Below, in pieces: positions 7,477-16,786 of a DNA stretch of 33,489 bases. Under the pieces are notes generated by a model. It was not told where the DNA came from, searched no databases, and worked only from the letters and a program-made list of their open reading frames with translations. A program made the position numbers and the translations under genes. The stretch is from positions 1-33,489 of the forward strand of contig JAQUZA010000004.1 of NCBI GenBank assembly GCA_028691595.1. The letters run 5' to 3'. Within the stretch, counting starts at the first letter, position 1, and the number at the start of each line of letters is the position of its first letter. Origin of the DNA: Candidatus Rifleibacteriota bacterium. GTDB taxonomy: Bacteria; Muiribacteriota; Ozemobacteria; Ozemobacterales; Ozemobacteraceae.

Positions 7477-8779
7477 TGGTTGCTTCCTTTGAAAGTGTTG
7501 ACAGGCTATGGAAAAGGTTTTCCTGGCTGCCCGTTAAAAATGCGAGTTCGCAGATGTGCTGAAGAAGGTCACACTTCAGCGTTAATTCGGTCTTATTGGC
7601 ATCTATCAAAGCTCTTTTGGCATCAAGCAATTCATGAAAATCCCTTTCTCCGGCTTCATAGGCTTTCTGCGTTTCAAGCTCTGCCCTTTCGGCAAGCCTG
7701 ATCAGACCATTTCTGATGTTGGCAAGTTCTTCGCCAATAGATTCAATCTGGCTGTGCAACCTGGTGATGCGTGCATTCAATGTTACTTCAAAAGCCTTTT
7801 TCTCAAATTGTGCCTTTTCGAGGGCAGCTTTGTTTGCCCTGATGTTAGCGCTGTTGCGGTCAAATACCTGCAAAGGAAAGCTCAGTTCAACTTCGCACGC
7901 CTGTTCACCGGTTTCTCTAAATCTACTGACCCTGGCGGCCATTGTCATATCTGGCGAAGCTTCAGATTTCGACAGTTTGAGAGCTCTGCTTTCTCTTGTT
8001 ACCTGTTCTTCCGCAATCGCCAGGCCTGGATACAGTTGTAAACTTTCTGAGGCAACGGCAGAATCGAGATATGGGGTAATGTCTATCTGGTCTACATTTA
8101 GAGTCACGGCAGAGAATTCGGCATGGCTGCAGTTCCAGGTGGCGGCAAGATCGGTTCTGGCAATTTCAAGTTCTCTAAGTTGCTGGCGTAAATGAGCTTC
8201 TGCTGTCGAAAGTTCGACCATGGCACTGGTTTCATCTATTGCCGGTTTTTCGCCGGCGGCAACGCTCCGACTGATGCTTTCAGTGGCCAGTCTTGTCAGA
8301 TCAGCACTCTGGCTTGCAAGCTCGACGAGCTTCTGCATAAAATATACATGAATAAAAAACCTGGCAGTATTCATCTGCAGTTCTAGTAAGCCCAGCCCTG
8401 CATCGAGTCTGGCAATCTGCAGGTCTGATTCTGCAAGTCGTCTTTTATTTCTGGTTTTGCCTGCGGTAACAATGGTTTGCGCCAGACCAACCGAAGATTT
8501 AATTACAGCTGTGCCTGCAAATTGTCCACTGCCGCCAAATTCGTCGAAACCGATAGCCAGTTCCGGGTTGGGAAGCCTTGCTGCTTGTGCTTTGGTGCCG
8601 GCAGCCACATCGATAGCCTTTTTAAGAGCCTTGATGTGATTGTTTCTCTCGGCGGCAAGCGAGACAGCTTCTTTCAAACTGAGAATGTGTTCAAAATCCT
8701 CAGAGGCAAGCAGTGGTTGGCAGCAGAGAAATAAAAGAAATATAACAGCCAGGCTTTTTATCAGACCTGATTTGTTCAT
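7469..8779 (-). CDS. TolC/CusC-like outer membrane efflux protein
   Basis: Signal peptide, LSLKEAVSLAAERNNHIKALKKAIDVAAGTKAQAARLPNPELAIGFDE and long coiled-coil segments. First gene of the efflux operon. Confidence 0.88.
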   Translation of the reverse strand: MNKSGLIKSLAVIFLLFLCCQPLLASEDFEHILSLKEAVSLAAERNNHIKALKKAIDVAAGTKAQAARLPNPELAIGFDEFGGSGQFAGTAVIKSSVGLAQTIVTAGKTRNKRRLAESDLQIARLDAGLGLLELQMNTARFFIHVYFMQKLVELASQSADLTRLATESISRSVAAGEKPAIDETSAMVELSTAEAHLRQQLRELEIARTDLAATWNCSHAEFSAVTLNVDQIDITPYLDSAVASESLQLYPGLAIAEEQVTRESRALKLSKSEASPDMTMAARVSRFRETGEQACEVELSFPLQVFDRNSANIRANKAALEKAQFEKKAFEVTLNARITRLHSQIESIGEELANIRNGLIRLAERAELETQKAYEAGERDFHELLDAKRALIDANKTELTLKCDLLQHICELAFLTGSQENLFHSLSTLSKEATIE

Positions 8780-8797
8780 AAATTCTCCTGAAAAATG

Positions 8798-8819
8798 GTA
8801 TGACTTTTGTATGACTTTT
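8798..8819. repeat. 11-bp perfect tandem repeat in the efflux operon leader
   Basis: gtatgactttt gtatgactttt (minus strand AAAAGTCATAC x2). Confidence 0.9.
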
Positions 8820-8822
8820 TTG

Positions 8823-8852
8823 ATTCTAAGTTATCGGTCGACAAATAGTCAA
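8823..8852 (-). promoter_or_regulatory. Sigma70-like promoter of the efflux operon
   Basis: Minus strand TTGACT (8847-8852), 18-bp spacer, TAGAAT (8823-8828), upstream of the ATG at 8779. Confidence 0.5.
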
Positions 8853-8932
8853 TGCCTGACTTGTGCCAGAGCTCAAAAAGTATTAGTCTGAGAGAGTATT
8901 GCCTGCAAAATGTGTGAGGCACGAGGTGAAAC

Positions 8933-9211
8933 ATGAGAAAAAACGCTGCTGTTCTGTTCGCTATGCTGGCTGTATTTGCTCTTGGCTGTGGAAGCTCCGA
9001 AAACACGACAACCACAACAACTCCAGCCCCTGAAAATTCTGCAAAAGTTGCCCCATCCAAAATGGATGAACTCCGCAGAAAGGCTGACCTGACTGAGGCT
9101 GCCAGTATGGTTGGGTATGACGGCAAGGCTATCAAAGAAAGTCTGCATAAGGTTTTAGACGAGCAGGAAAATGCTGCAAAAAGACTTGAAGACCTTAACA
9201 ATATTCGCTGA
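8933..9211 (+). CDS. Small lipoprotein
   Basis: 92 aa; signal peptide with lipobox-like LAVFALGC, then a T/P-rich linker and a helical C-terminus. Confidence 0.75.
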   Translation: MRKNAAVLFAMLAVFALGCGSSENTTTTTTPAPENSAKVAPSKMDELRRKADLTEAASMVGYDGKAIKESLHKVLDEQENAAKRLEDLNNIR

Positions 9212-9294
9212 GGCTAAATTTTAACGGCAGGGTTTATACCTGTCTGCTTGTCTGCAGTTACAATTATTGGCCAGGCCGGTATGGCTGGTCTGAT

Positions 9295-10773
9295 TTGAAG
9301 AAAAGGGGTTTTAGAATGCCGAAATTGAAAATGCTGCCCATAATGCTGCTTGTATTCGCGGGCATTTTTCTGTTTGCAGATTTTATCGAAGCTTCAACAC
9401 CAAAGTTTCACGTAGATGTAGGTTTGAACCACTTTTATAAAAACCGTTACCTTGAAGCTTATCGCGAATTCAAGGCAGCCCTTGAGCTTGATCAACGGTA
9501 TCCCGAAGCCCACTATAATCTTGGCCGGGTCTACAAGGCTCAGGGCTTTATCAAAGAAGCCCTTATTGAGTTTCAGATCGCCGTTCAACTCAAGCCCGAT
9601 TATCAGGCTGCCCGTCGCGAACTCGAAGCATTAAAACGCACTCTTGAAGATGATGTCGCTGCTCAGCTCAAGCTTAAAGGCAAAGAAACAGTACAACAGA
9701 CTGAATTCAGTTCTTTGACGACTGATGAAGCCGAAAAGCGTGCCCGGCAACTCCTGACCCAGGGAAGAAGCGAAGAAGCCCTGAAATATTTTGATCTGGC
9801 ATTGCGCGATCGACCTGATGATGCAGCCCTGAACAAGCTTACCGGGTTTTTGTTTTTTAAACAGAATCGTTACAATGATTCTCTTGCGCGCTACCTCAAG
9901 GCTCAGGCCGCATCGCCTGCCGATGCAGAAATTCCCTACGCCATCGGTCTGATCTACATGAAGACCCAGATGCCGCAGAAAGCTGAAGGCTTTTTTAATC
10001 AGGCCATAAGACTGCAAAACGATATGATCAAGGCTCACTTTGCCCTCGGCGAATCATATGAAGCCCAGGATCGTCTTGAAGAAGCTGTTTTTCAATTCAA
10101 AAAGTGTCTCGAAATCAGCCCTAAGCTCAAAGAAGCCCAGAGTAAACTTTCTTATCTGGCAGGTCGCCAGAGCTATAATTATTTCAGTCGGGGCTCTTAC
10201 TTTTACCAGCGGGCTGAATATGAAAAGGCAGAGCCTCTGCTGGCCATGGCCCGCACTTACGGAACTCTCACCAGCGACCAGATAAGGCAGGCAGACGAAA
10301 TGATCAACACCAGCCGTTTCTGGATCAACAAAAAGCGTGCTCAGGCAAAAGTTGAACTGGAGCGGCGACAAACCAGCAATGAAGCCAATATTGGCCGAAC
10401 AATCGATGTTTACGAAGTAAGCCGCAATGCTGTGCCCTATATTGGCCGGGCAGTTGAATGGCAGGGTGTTATTGAATTCGTGACCACACGAAAGGGCAGG
10501 AAAGTTCTCTTTGTCAACAGTCAGCCCTCAATAAATCCTGATGCCAACATGGATTATTCTTTTGAAGTTGAGTTTCCGAAAGATCTGCCAGCTGACCCGA
10601 GAATTTCTCTGAAGTCAGGAGTGGTTGTTAAGGGGAGAATCCTTCGGATCGATAAAATCAAAAATCTTAATTCAGGCTCGTTCAGCTCTCGAAGACAACC
10701 AGTGGTTGAGGCCAGCGAAGTCACGTTCAGTAAACAGAATTACGATCCGCCACTTGTTTTGCAGTTTTTTTGA
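9295..10773 (+). CDS. TPR-repeat protein with a C-terminal beta-rich domain
   Basis: Signal-like N-terminus and several TPR motifs (e.g. YPEAHYNLGRVYKAQGFIKEALIEFQIAVQLKPDY, IKAHFALGESYEAQDRLEEAVFQFKKCLEISP). ATG at 9316 is an alternative start. Confidence 0.85.
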   Translation: MKKRGFRMPKLKMLPIMLLVFAGIFLFADFIEASTPKFHVDVGLNHFYKNRYLEAYREFKAALELDQRYPEAHYNLGRVYKAQGFIKEALIEFQIAVQLKPDYQAARRELEALKRTLEDDVAAQLKLKGKETVQQTEFSSLTTDEAEKRARQLLTQGRSEEALKYFDLALRDRPDDAALNKLTGFLFFKQNRYNDSLARYLKAQAASPADAEIPYAIGLIYMKTQMPQKAEGFFNQAIRLQNDMIKAHFALGESYEAQDRLEEAVFQFKKCLEISPKLKEAQSKLSYLAGRQSYNYFSRGSYFYQRAEYEKAEPLLAMARTYGTLTSDQIRQADEMINTSRFWINKKRAQAKVELERRQTSNEANIGRTIDVYEVSRNAVPYIGRAVEWQGVIEFVTTRKGRKVLFVNSQPSINPDANMDYSFEVEFPKDLPADPRISLKSGVVVKGRILRIDKIKNLNSGSFSSRRQPVVEASEVTFSKQNYDPPLVLQFF

Positions 10774-10823
10774 TGCATCATGATTTTTCCTGCTATTTCA
10801 GAGCCCCACCCGGGTTTCAATAA

Positions 10824-13730
10824 ATGAAGTGGCTCTCAAGGCTGCCCGCCACTGTGCGCGCCCGGCCCCTGATGTCTTTATTGAGGGCTGGTTTTAAGGC
10901 GCTGATTATCATTCTGCTGCCCTGGCTTCTTCTTAGTGGCTTGAATGAATATTTTGCCACTGCTGATTTTGCTGAACGTCTGACAGTTGAAAAAAACCAG
11001 ATGACCCAGCTTCTCAGCTCGATTTCATCGAAGGTTGAACCCCGTCAACGTTTTGATGCCGAGTTTCGTTCTCTGGCAGAGATTCCTTTTCCCTCTTCAA
11101 CCTTCGAGCGTCGCATCAGGCAGATGCTGAAGGCCAATCCCGATGCCCTTGAAGTTTTTGTTTACGATGCCGGTGGAAACCTGCTGACCTTACCCTTTCT
11201 TCCTGTTTCCCCAAAGGCTGTAGCCCGGCGTTTTCTCGAATGTGTTCAGCAGCCCTCACTGGCGGCAAAGTATGAACGTTTTATCCTGCAGTTTTCGGGT
11301 TATCGATCAGCCCACAAGCAGATGAATCAGAGCCCTGAATCGATCATCAGAATCGGTTCTTCTCACGATCGTCAGTGGGGTGGCTGGTTTAAACTGCGAA
11401 ATGAGGCTGGAAATTTTAACGGTCACATGGTTGTTTTTATCCGAAAAAGTGCCCTTAAAATTAGCGAGATGCTTGACAGCTCCATTCTGCACGCTCGTTC
11501 GAGATATGGTCGTAACTATCTTTTTGCCTGGCTTGACCCGCTTTCTCCCGGTATTCTACTGCCACCCGATCACGGGTTTCCCCCACAGACGGCATCGGCG
11601 GTCAGTGCGGTGCCCTACGGTGAAAGTGCGTTCATGTGCAATGGGTGTCCCGGGGTGAAGCTTTTTACCGAGGATGGCACAGTTATTGTCGCCAGAACTA
11701 TTTCTGCGGTTGAACATGATCAGCTGTACCGAGGCATAAGTGCTGCTCTTCTTCTTGCGTCTCTGATTGCCTTTATGCTGTTGACTCCTCTTCTGGTAGG
11801 TGTTACAAGACTGTATCCGGGTCTAAAACTTCGTATTGCGGCTCTGTTCCTTTTTGGTGCCGGTATTCCGCTTCTGCTCCTTATTTTTACCGGTTTTGCC
11901 GATCGGACTGAACAGGAAAAGGTTCTGGTTAATAACTGGCAGAAGCGCAATATTGAGGAATTGACCCTTATAGATGAGGGGCTTTCTCATGATTACAGGG
12001 TGATTGAAGATGTTTTCAACTCCCGGGTTGAAAAGGTCAGAAATCTGCCGCAGTCTGAATTTTTAACCGGTTTGAAAAAGACCGGGGAATTGCTGAAATT
12101 TTCTGACATAATGCACCAGATTCTGGTTGTCACCCCCGAAGATGCCTTTTCATTCACCCATGAAACTCCAACAGGTCGAAAAACGGGAAAAAAAGAATCG
12201 ATGGTTATCTACGGCGAAATGCTTCTTGAGATGTTGAACGCAACCTATGATGAGACAGGCAGACAGAAGCAGGTCGATCTGACATCGGTTATCAATAACA
12301 TGGGTGGCTGGCTTGCAAGATCTCTGATTCTCAATTCCCGAAAAGTTGGTATGCTGAATCTTCTTGCCAGCGTTATGCCTACCTACGTTGATTTCTTCGT
12401 TGACGCAGAATGCAAAGCCAGAGCAATGGTTTTTGCTTTTATGTCTCAGAGTGCGTTACAACGCAACTATCTTTATAAAATCAGCAGATCATTTGATTTG
12501 AAGCCAGACCCCATGCTGCCGCGCCTGGCTGCCATACCGGTTTCGCTGTCACCATTCTGGCCCGCGTTTCCCAAAAGAGCCACAGCCAGCAATCAGCATC
12601 TCAGGGCAATTGCCGATCATGTCATCAAAAGCGGAATTCCTGCACATTCTATCGCCGGAATCAGCGAAAAAAAATACCTCTTGAGCGCCATGCGCGGCAG
12701 TAATCTTGACGGTTATATTCTTGTTCTCGCCAGGCCATACGAAATTATAGACAGTAAAATCACGACTCTGCGTCGAAATTTGCAGATACTCGCAATACTG
12801 GTGTTTGCCCTGGCCATTTTTTCTGCAGGTATAACTTCGTCGCTTCTTCTTCAGCCGCTTGGAACCCTTCGAGTTGCTCTTGAAGCGGTCGCTGCCGGAA
12901 ATTTTCGCGTTCAGATTCCCGGGGCAACTGTTTCAGAATTTGCGGCGATGCTTGGCAGTTTAAGCAGGACAATGAGCAATTTTCAGGAGCTTCAGGTGGC
13001 TCGAACAGTTCAGACTACCCTCTGGCCTGAAGAAGCCCTTGTAGGGGAAGACTGGCAACTCTATGGCAGGTGTATTACTGCTACTGAACTCGGTGGTGAC
13101 CACTATGACTGGATGCGCCTGCCAGATGGCAGGATTCTTCTGGCAATTGGCGATGTGACCGGCCATGGAATTGCCCCGGCGATGATTCAGGCCTCGATCA
13201 AGGTCTGGCTTGCCTTAAATGCTGAAAAATGCGACAGTGCACTGGCTCTGCTTCAGATGATAAGCCGGCTTCATTTTAAATATGGGGCGCGAAAACTCTA
13301 TATGACCTGCTGGCTTGGGTATTATACCCCCGCCACCGGTCGGCTCGAGTATGCCTCTGCGGGCCACCCTTACCCGATCATTGTATCTGCCGGTGGCGAT
13401 GTTGAAATTCTGAAACTGCCTGGAATGCCTCTCGGGGTGAAAGAAAACCCCACTATAATGGGTGATCACAGAATTCTTGAACCTGGCAGCAGCATTATTC
13501 TCTTTACAGATGGAATTGTTGAAACAACTGATTTGAAGAATCGCATGATTGGTTTTGATGGCTTTTCGGCTTTGTGCCGCCAGACAGCTGGCATGTCTGT
13601 CGAATCAGCAGCTGAGGCTATTTTTTCTGCCGCTGCCGCCTGGGGCGAGCGGGTCGACGATCAGACGGTTATCATTCTCAAACGGAGTCCTTCAGCCATT
13701 TCGAATGGAGAACCTTATGAAAACAGCTGA
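10824..13730 (+). CDS. Membrane SpoIIE-type PP2C phosphatase with two sensory regions and HAMP-like linker
   Basis: 968 aa. Several TM segments, then ELQVARTVQTTLWPEE linker, GGDHYDWMRLPDGRILLAIGDVTGHGIAPA, ASAGHPYPI, LFTDGIVE, DDQTVIIL. Confidence 0.88.
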   Translation: MKWLSRLPATVRARPLMSLLRAGFKALIIILLPWLLLSGLNEYFATADFAERLTVEKNQMTQLLSSISSKVEPRQRFDAEFRSLAEIPFPSSTFERRIRQMLKANPDALEVFVYDAGGNLLTLPFLPVSPKAVARRFLECVQQPSLAAKYERFILQFSGYRSAHKQMNQSPESIIRIGSSHDRQWGGWFKLRNEAGNFNGHMVVFIRKSALKISEMLDSSILHARSRYGRNYLFAWLDPLSPGILLPPDHGFPPQTASAVSAVPYGESAFMCNGCPGVKLFTEDGTVIVARTISAVEHDQLYRGISAALLLASLIAFMLLTPLLVGVTRLYPGLKLRIAALFLFGAGIPLLLLIFTGFADRTEQEKVLVNNWQKRNIEELTLIDEGLSHDYRVIEDVFNSRVEKVRNLPQSEFLTGLKKTGELLKFSDIMHQILVVTPEDAFSFTHETPTGRKTGKKESMVIYGEMLLEMLNATYDETGRQKQVDLTSVINNMGGWLARSLILNSRKVGMLNLLASVMPTYVDFFVDAECKARAMVFAFMSQSALQRNYLYKISRSFDLKPDPMLPRLAAIPVSLSPFWPAFPKRATASNQHLRAIADHVIKSGIPAHSIAGISEKKYLLSAMRGSNLDGYILVLARPYEIIDSKITTLRRNLQILAILVFALAIFSAGITSSLLLQPLGTLRVALEAVAAGNFRVQIPGATVSEFAAMLGSLSRTMSNFQELQVARTVQTTLWPEEALVGEDWQLYGRCITATELGGDHYDWMRLPDGRILLAIGDVTGHGIAPAMIQASIKVWLALNAEKCDSALALLQMISRLHFKYGARKLYMTCWLGYYTPATGRLEYASAGHPYPIIVSAGGDVEILKLPGMPLGVKENPTIMGDHRILEPGSSIILFTDGIVETTDLKNRMIGFDGFSALCRQTAGMSVESAAEAIFSAAAAWGERVDDQTVIILKRSPSAISNGEPYENS

Positions 13731-16722
13731 TGCCAGAAAAGTTTTTCTGCTGTTGTTGTTATTGGCCATTCTGGCCAATACGATAATTGCAGCCTTTTTC
13801 TGGAACAGAGCATTGCACAAGGCTCAGGCCGCTGAATCACTGCGGCTGAAAAGCTCTTTAAATCGTCTGCGGTCATCTTTCTCGTTTGAAAAGGTTTTTC
13901 TGAAAAAATTTAAAGATCTCTTCGAAAAGGCAAAAGAGCTCAGGAACAGTGAATTTTCTTCTCTCATCGCTGAATGGTCAGAAAGCGCCGGTCTTGTTGC
14001 CGATGCCTGTGAAATTGTTTTCTTCAAAGGGCACCAGCCTGTAAATGCCCCTGAGTTTGAACGAGACGAGTGGGCCTTTTTCTTCGACCGAATAGATTGC
14101 GGTCAATTCAGGAAGTTCAGAACGGCCGGAGAAGAAAAAAATCGTATCGTCAGATTTCTCAACGGTGGTATAGGCTTTGAACGTCTTGAAGGAAAACCCG
14201 GGCAACTGCGTAAGATCAATATTAACGAGCGACGCAGTTATGGCATCTGGTTTTCTTCACCCGGCGAAGGCTTGGGCGATGCTGATGGCATGATTGCCCT
14301 GGTTCACAAGAATAAAATCAGCAATCGTCTGGTCGCCAGGGCTCTTTTTATTGCCCTGAATGTTGGTTGTGACGAGATTGGCTATCTGAACCTCTTTGCT
14401 CCAGAAGATTCATTGTTACAGAAAAATCTTGATCCCTACCGTCTTAAAGCCACTATATCCGCCCTGGATGAAAAGAGCGGTCATGTTGAATTCAAAATTG
14501 ACGGAAAACGTTTGATTGCCTCGCTTGACCCTCATGGGCATGTATTTGTCGCTTTTGATCGACAAATAACCGTTCCGGTGCCGTTCTGGTGCCTGTCACT
14601 GTTTTTTTTCTGGTTTCCGCTCTGGCTAAATTCCTTTATCAGCACAGGTAAAGAATTCAGGCTTTCTTTGCCTGTGCTGCTGACATTCGTTGTGGCCATA
14701 AGTATGGCATTGCCGGTCGCTGCTATTGGCTTTTACTGGAACATATTTCTTGAGTCAAAAAGAGAATCATTGAAAATCTCGGCCTTAGATAAGCTTCAGA
14801 ACCACCTGGTGCAGCTCGACAACAATTCTCTGCAGATTTTCCGCAGCAGTCGCCACGAGTATAAAGCACTGACTGAAATACTTGACGGGAAACCGCAAAA
14901 TCTCCAGCGTTTTATCGATCGCTCTGTCGAGCTTGAGCTTGACGGAATGTATGATACCTGTATGCTGCTGAACGCTGAAGGAGACTTCGTCAGGCCCACA
15001 GCGGGCTCAACTTACGCAGTTCGAAAACTGGTTTTTCATAATCGCGCTTTTCGAGAAAAGACTTTTGAACAGTTTTTTGCCTGGGGATGGGTTCCGTTCG
15101 ATCTCGAAGCTTCATATGCCCTCGAAACACCGGTCGATACTGTTGACGTTGCTGAATTTATCTCTTTGATGCCATCTCAGGGAAAAAACGCTTATTCATC
15201 TTTTGCCAGCTTTACTGCCAAAGACATTATCCGTCTTCATAACAGCAGATTTGACGGTAATACCGAGAATCTCAAAGATGGGGTGTCGTCGATGGTTATG
15301 TCATCATTTATCGGTAATGATGACGAGAGCCCGGTTGCCAGAATTCATCAAAGTCTTGGTGACTTTTTTGATTTTGGTTTCGGGGTGAATCAGTCTCTTA
15401 ATTTTGTTGATATCATCAAAGATGAGTCTGGCCGGGCAATCATGTGCATGATTCTCTTCTCGGGACGCTACAATTATACCAACCGCTTTTTTAACCAGGT
15501 TTTCAGTAATGAAAAGCTTTGGCCAGAGGGTGTAAAGTATCTGGCAATAACCAATCGGCTTTTTAATTCGAATTTCCCCTACCTGGACCTCTGGAAAAGA
15601 ACAGGCTGGCTGATCGATCTGATGCAACCCCCCCGCAATACCCATGTTCAGGAAGTAATGATCAATGACGAGCCGCACCTGTTGTGTGCCTATGTTGGCC
15701 GCAGGTCTCAGGGGTTCATTCTGGCAGCGGCCCTGCCATTGAAAGAAATCGAGTTGCAGCTAGATGGGGTGCGCCGGAGAATGCTTTTTGCTGCACTGAT
15801 TGTCGCTGCGACCCTTATTTTTGTTCTTGTCAGGCTTAATCGCGGTATCGTTCTGCCGGCCAGACTCGTTATGCACGGAGTCAGAGCTATCGAGAGTCGT
15901 GATCATCAGCATCAGATTTCGATTGACACAAATGATGAATGGCAGCAGCTTTCTGAAACTTTTAATGATTCCATCGAGAGCATGAAAGAGCTTGAAGTGG
16001 CTCATTTTGTTCAGACCTGCATTTTGCCGGGTGCCGACATTGTGGCAGATTCATCTGTTTTTGCCGGGAGAACCGTGCCTGCCGACGATGTCGGTGGCGA
16101 TTACTATGATGCTTTTGTCAGTTCATCTGGTGGAATGACCTTCGTCATGGGTGATGTCTCCGGTCATTCAGTTTCTGCGGCTCTGGTTGTTTCAATGGCC
16201 CGTGCCGGTTTTACGGCACTTATCGATAGTGGTCTGCAGATGCCGCATGATATTTTCTGCAGTTTTAACCGCCTGATGCTTGAGCACCTGCGTCGGGTAA
16301 AAATGATGACCTGCTTTTCGGGTTATGTAGACGTTGAAGGTCGTCTGACCTGCTGCAATGCCGGTCAGACGTTCCCTCTGCTGGTAAAAGCAGATGGCAG
16401 CGTCGAAAGCCTGCGTATAATCGGTTATCCGCTCGGAGCAGCCAGGCGAAAGTCATTCAAGTCTGAAACAATTCAGCTACCCGAAGAATGTCGTCTGGTC
16501 ATGTTCAGCGACGGGGTTGTTGAAGCCATGAACGACCGTGATGAACCCTTTGGCTACGAACGCCTCGAATGTCTGGTCAAAGAAATGGGTTGCCGCTGCA
16601 GTCGTGAACAGTTCTTTGACGGAATTTACTCAGCAGTCAGGAAATTTTCTGGAACGGTGCCCTGGGCTGATGATGTAACCGTAGCTTTGCTTGATTACCG
16701 CAAAAAGACATCTTCGGCTTGA
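13717..16722 (+). CDS. Membrane SpoIIE-type PP2C phosphatase, tandem relative of the preceding gene
   Basis: Start set at ATG 13717 (MKTADARKVFLLLLLLAIL, GGAG SD just upstream) instead of ORF start 13549. ELEVAHFVQTCILPG linker, GGDYYDAFVSSSGGMTFVMGDVSGHSVSAAL, CNAGQTFPLLV, MFSDGVVEAM, ADDVTVALL. Confidence 0.88.
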   Translation: MKTADARKVFLLLLLLAILANTIIAAFFWNRALHKAQAAESLRLKSSLNRLRSSFSFEKVFLKKFKDLFEKAKELRNSEFSSLIAEWSESAGLVADACEIVFFKGHQPVNAPEFERDEWAFFFDRIDCGQFRKFRTAGEEKNRIVRFLNGGIGFERLEGKPGQLRKININERRSYGIWFSSPGEGLGDADGMIALVHKNKISNRLVARALFIALNVGCDEIGYLNLFAPEDSLLQKNLDPYRLKATISALDEKSGHVEFKIDGKRLIASLDPHGHVFVAFDRQITVPVPFWCLSLFFFWFPLWLNSFISTGKEFRLSLPVLLTFVVAISMALPVAAIGFYWNIFLESKRESLKISALDKLQNHLVQLDNNSLQIFRSSRHEYKALTEILDGKPQNLQRFIDRSVELELDGMYDTCMLLNAEGDFVRPTAGSTYAVRKLVFHNRAFREKTFEQFFAWGWVPFDLEASYALETPVDTVDVAEFISLMPSQGKNAYSSFASFTAKDIIRLHNSRFDGNTENLKDGVSSMVMSSFIGNDDESPVARIHQSLGDFFDFGFGVNQSLNFVDIIKDESGRAIMCMILFSGRYNYTNRFFNQVFSNEKLWPEGVKYLAITNRLFNSNFPYLDLWKRTGWLIDLMQPPRNTHVQEVMINDEPHLLCAYVGRRSQGFILAAALPLKEIELQLDGVRRRMLFAALIVAATLIFVLVRLNRGIVLPARLVMHGVRAIESRDHQHQISIDTNDEWQQLSETFNDSIESMKELEVAHFVQTCILPGADIVADSSVFAGRTVPADDVGGDYYDAFVSSSGGMTFVMGDVSGHSVSAALVVSMARAGFTALIDSGLQMPHDIFCSFNRLMLEHLRRVKMMTCFSGYVDVEGRLTCCNAGQTFPLLVKADGSVESLRIIGYPLGAARRKSFKSETIQLPEECRLVMFSDGVVEAMNDRDEPFGYERLECLVKEMGCRCSREQFFDGIYSAVRKFSGTVPWADDVTVALLDYRKKTSSA

Positions 16723-16748
16723 TTCAATCAGGCTTTGGTAGGGAGGTC

Positions 16749-16778
16749 TTGCTTTTATACATTTATCTGGCCTATAAT
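16749..16778 (+). promoter_or_regulatory. Sigma70-like promoter of resB-ccsA
   Basis: TTGCTT (16749-16754), 18-bp spacer, TATAAT (16773-16778), only 8 nt before the ATG at 16787. Confidence 0.5.
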
Positions 16779-16786
16779 CAGCAGTC

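Noticed and set aside
10771-10780. TGATGCATCA palindrome after the TPR gene
   Set aside because: Only a 10-bp palindrome overlapping the stop codon with the T-run on the wrong side; not a convincing terminator.
13549-13716. N-terminal extension of the second phosphatase ORF (13549 start)
   Set aside because: It overlaps the PP2C coding region of the upstream gene out of frame; ATG 13717 has an SD and opens directly into a TM signal.
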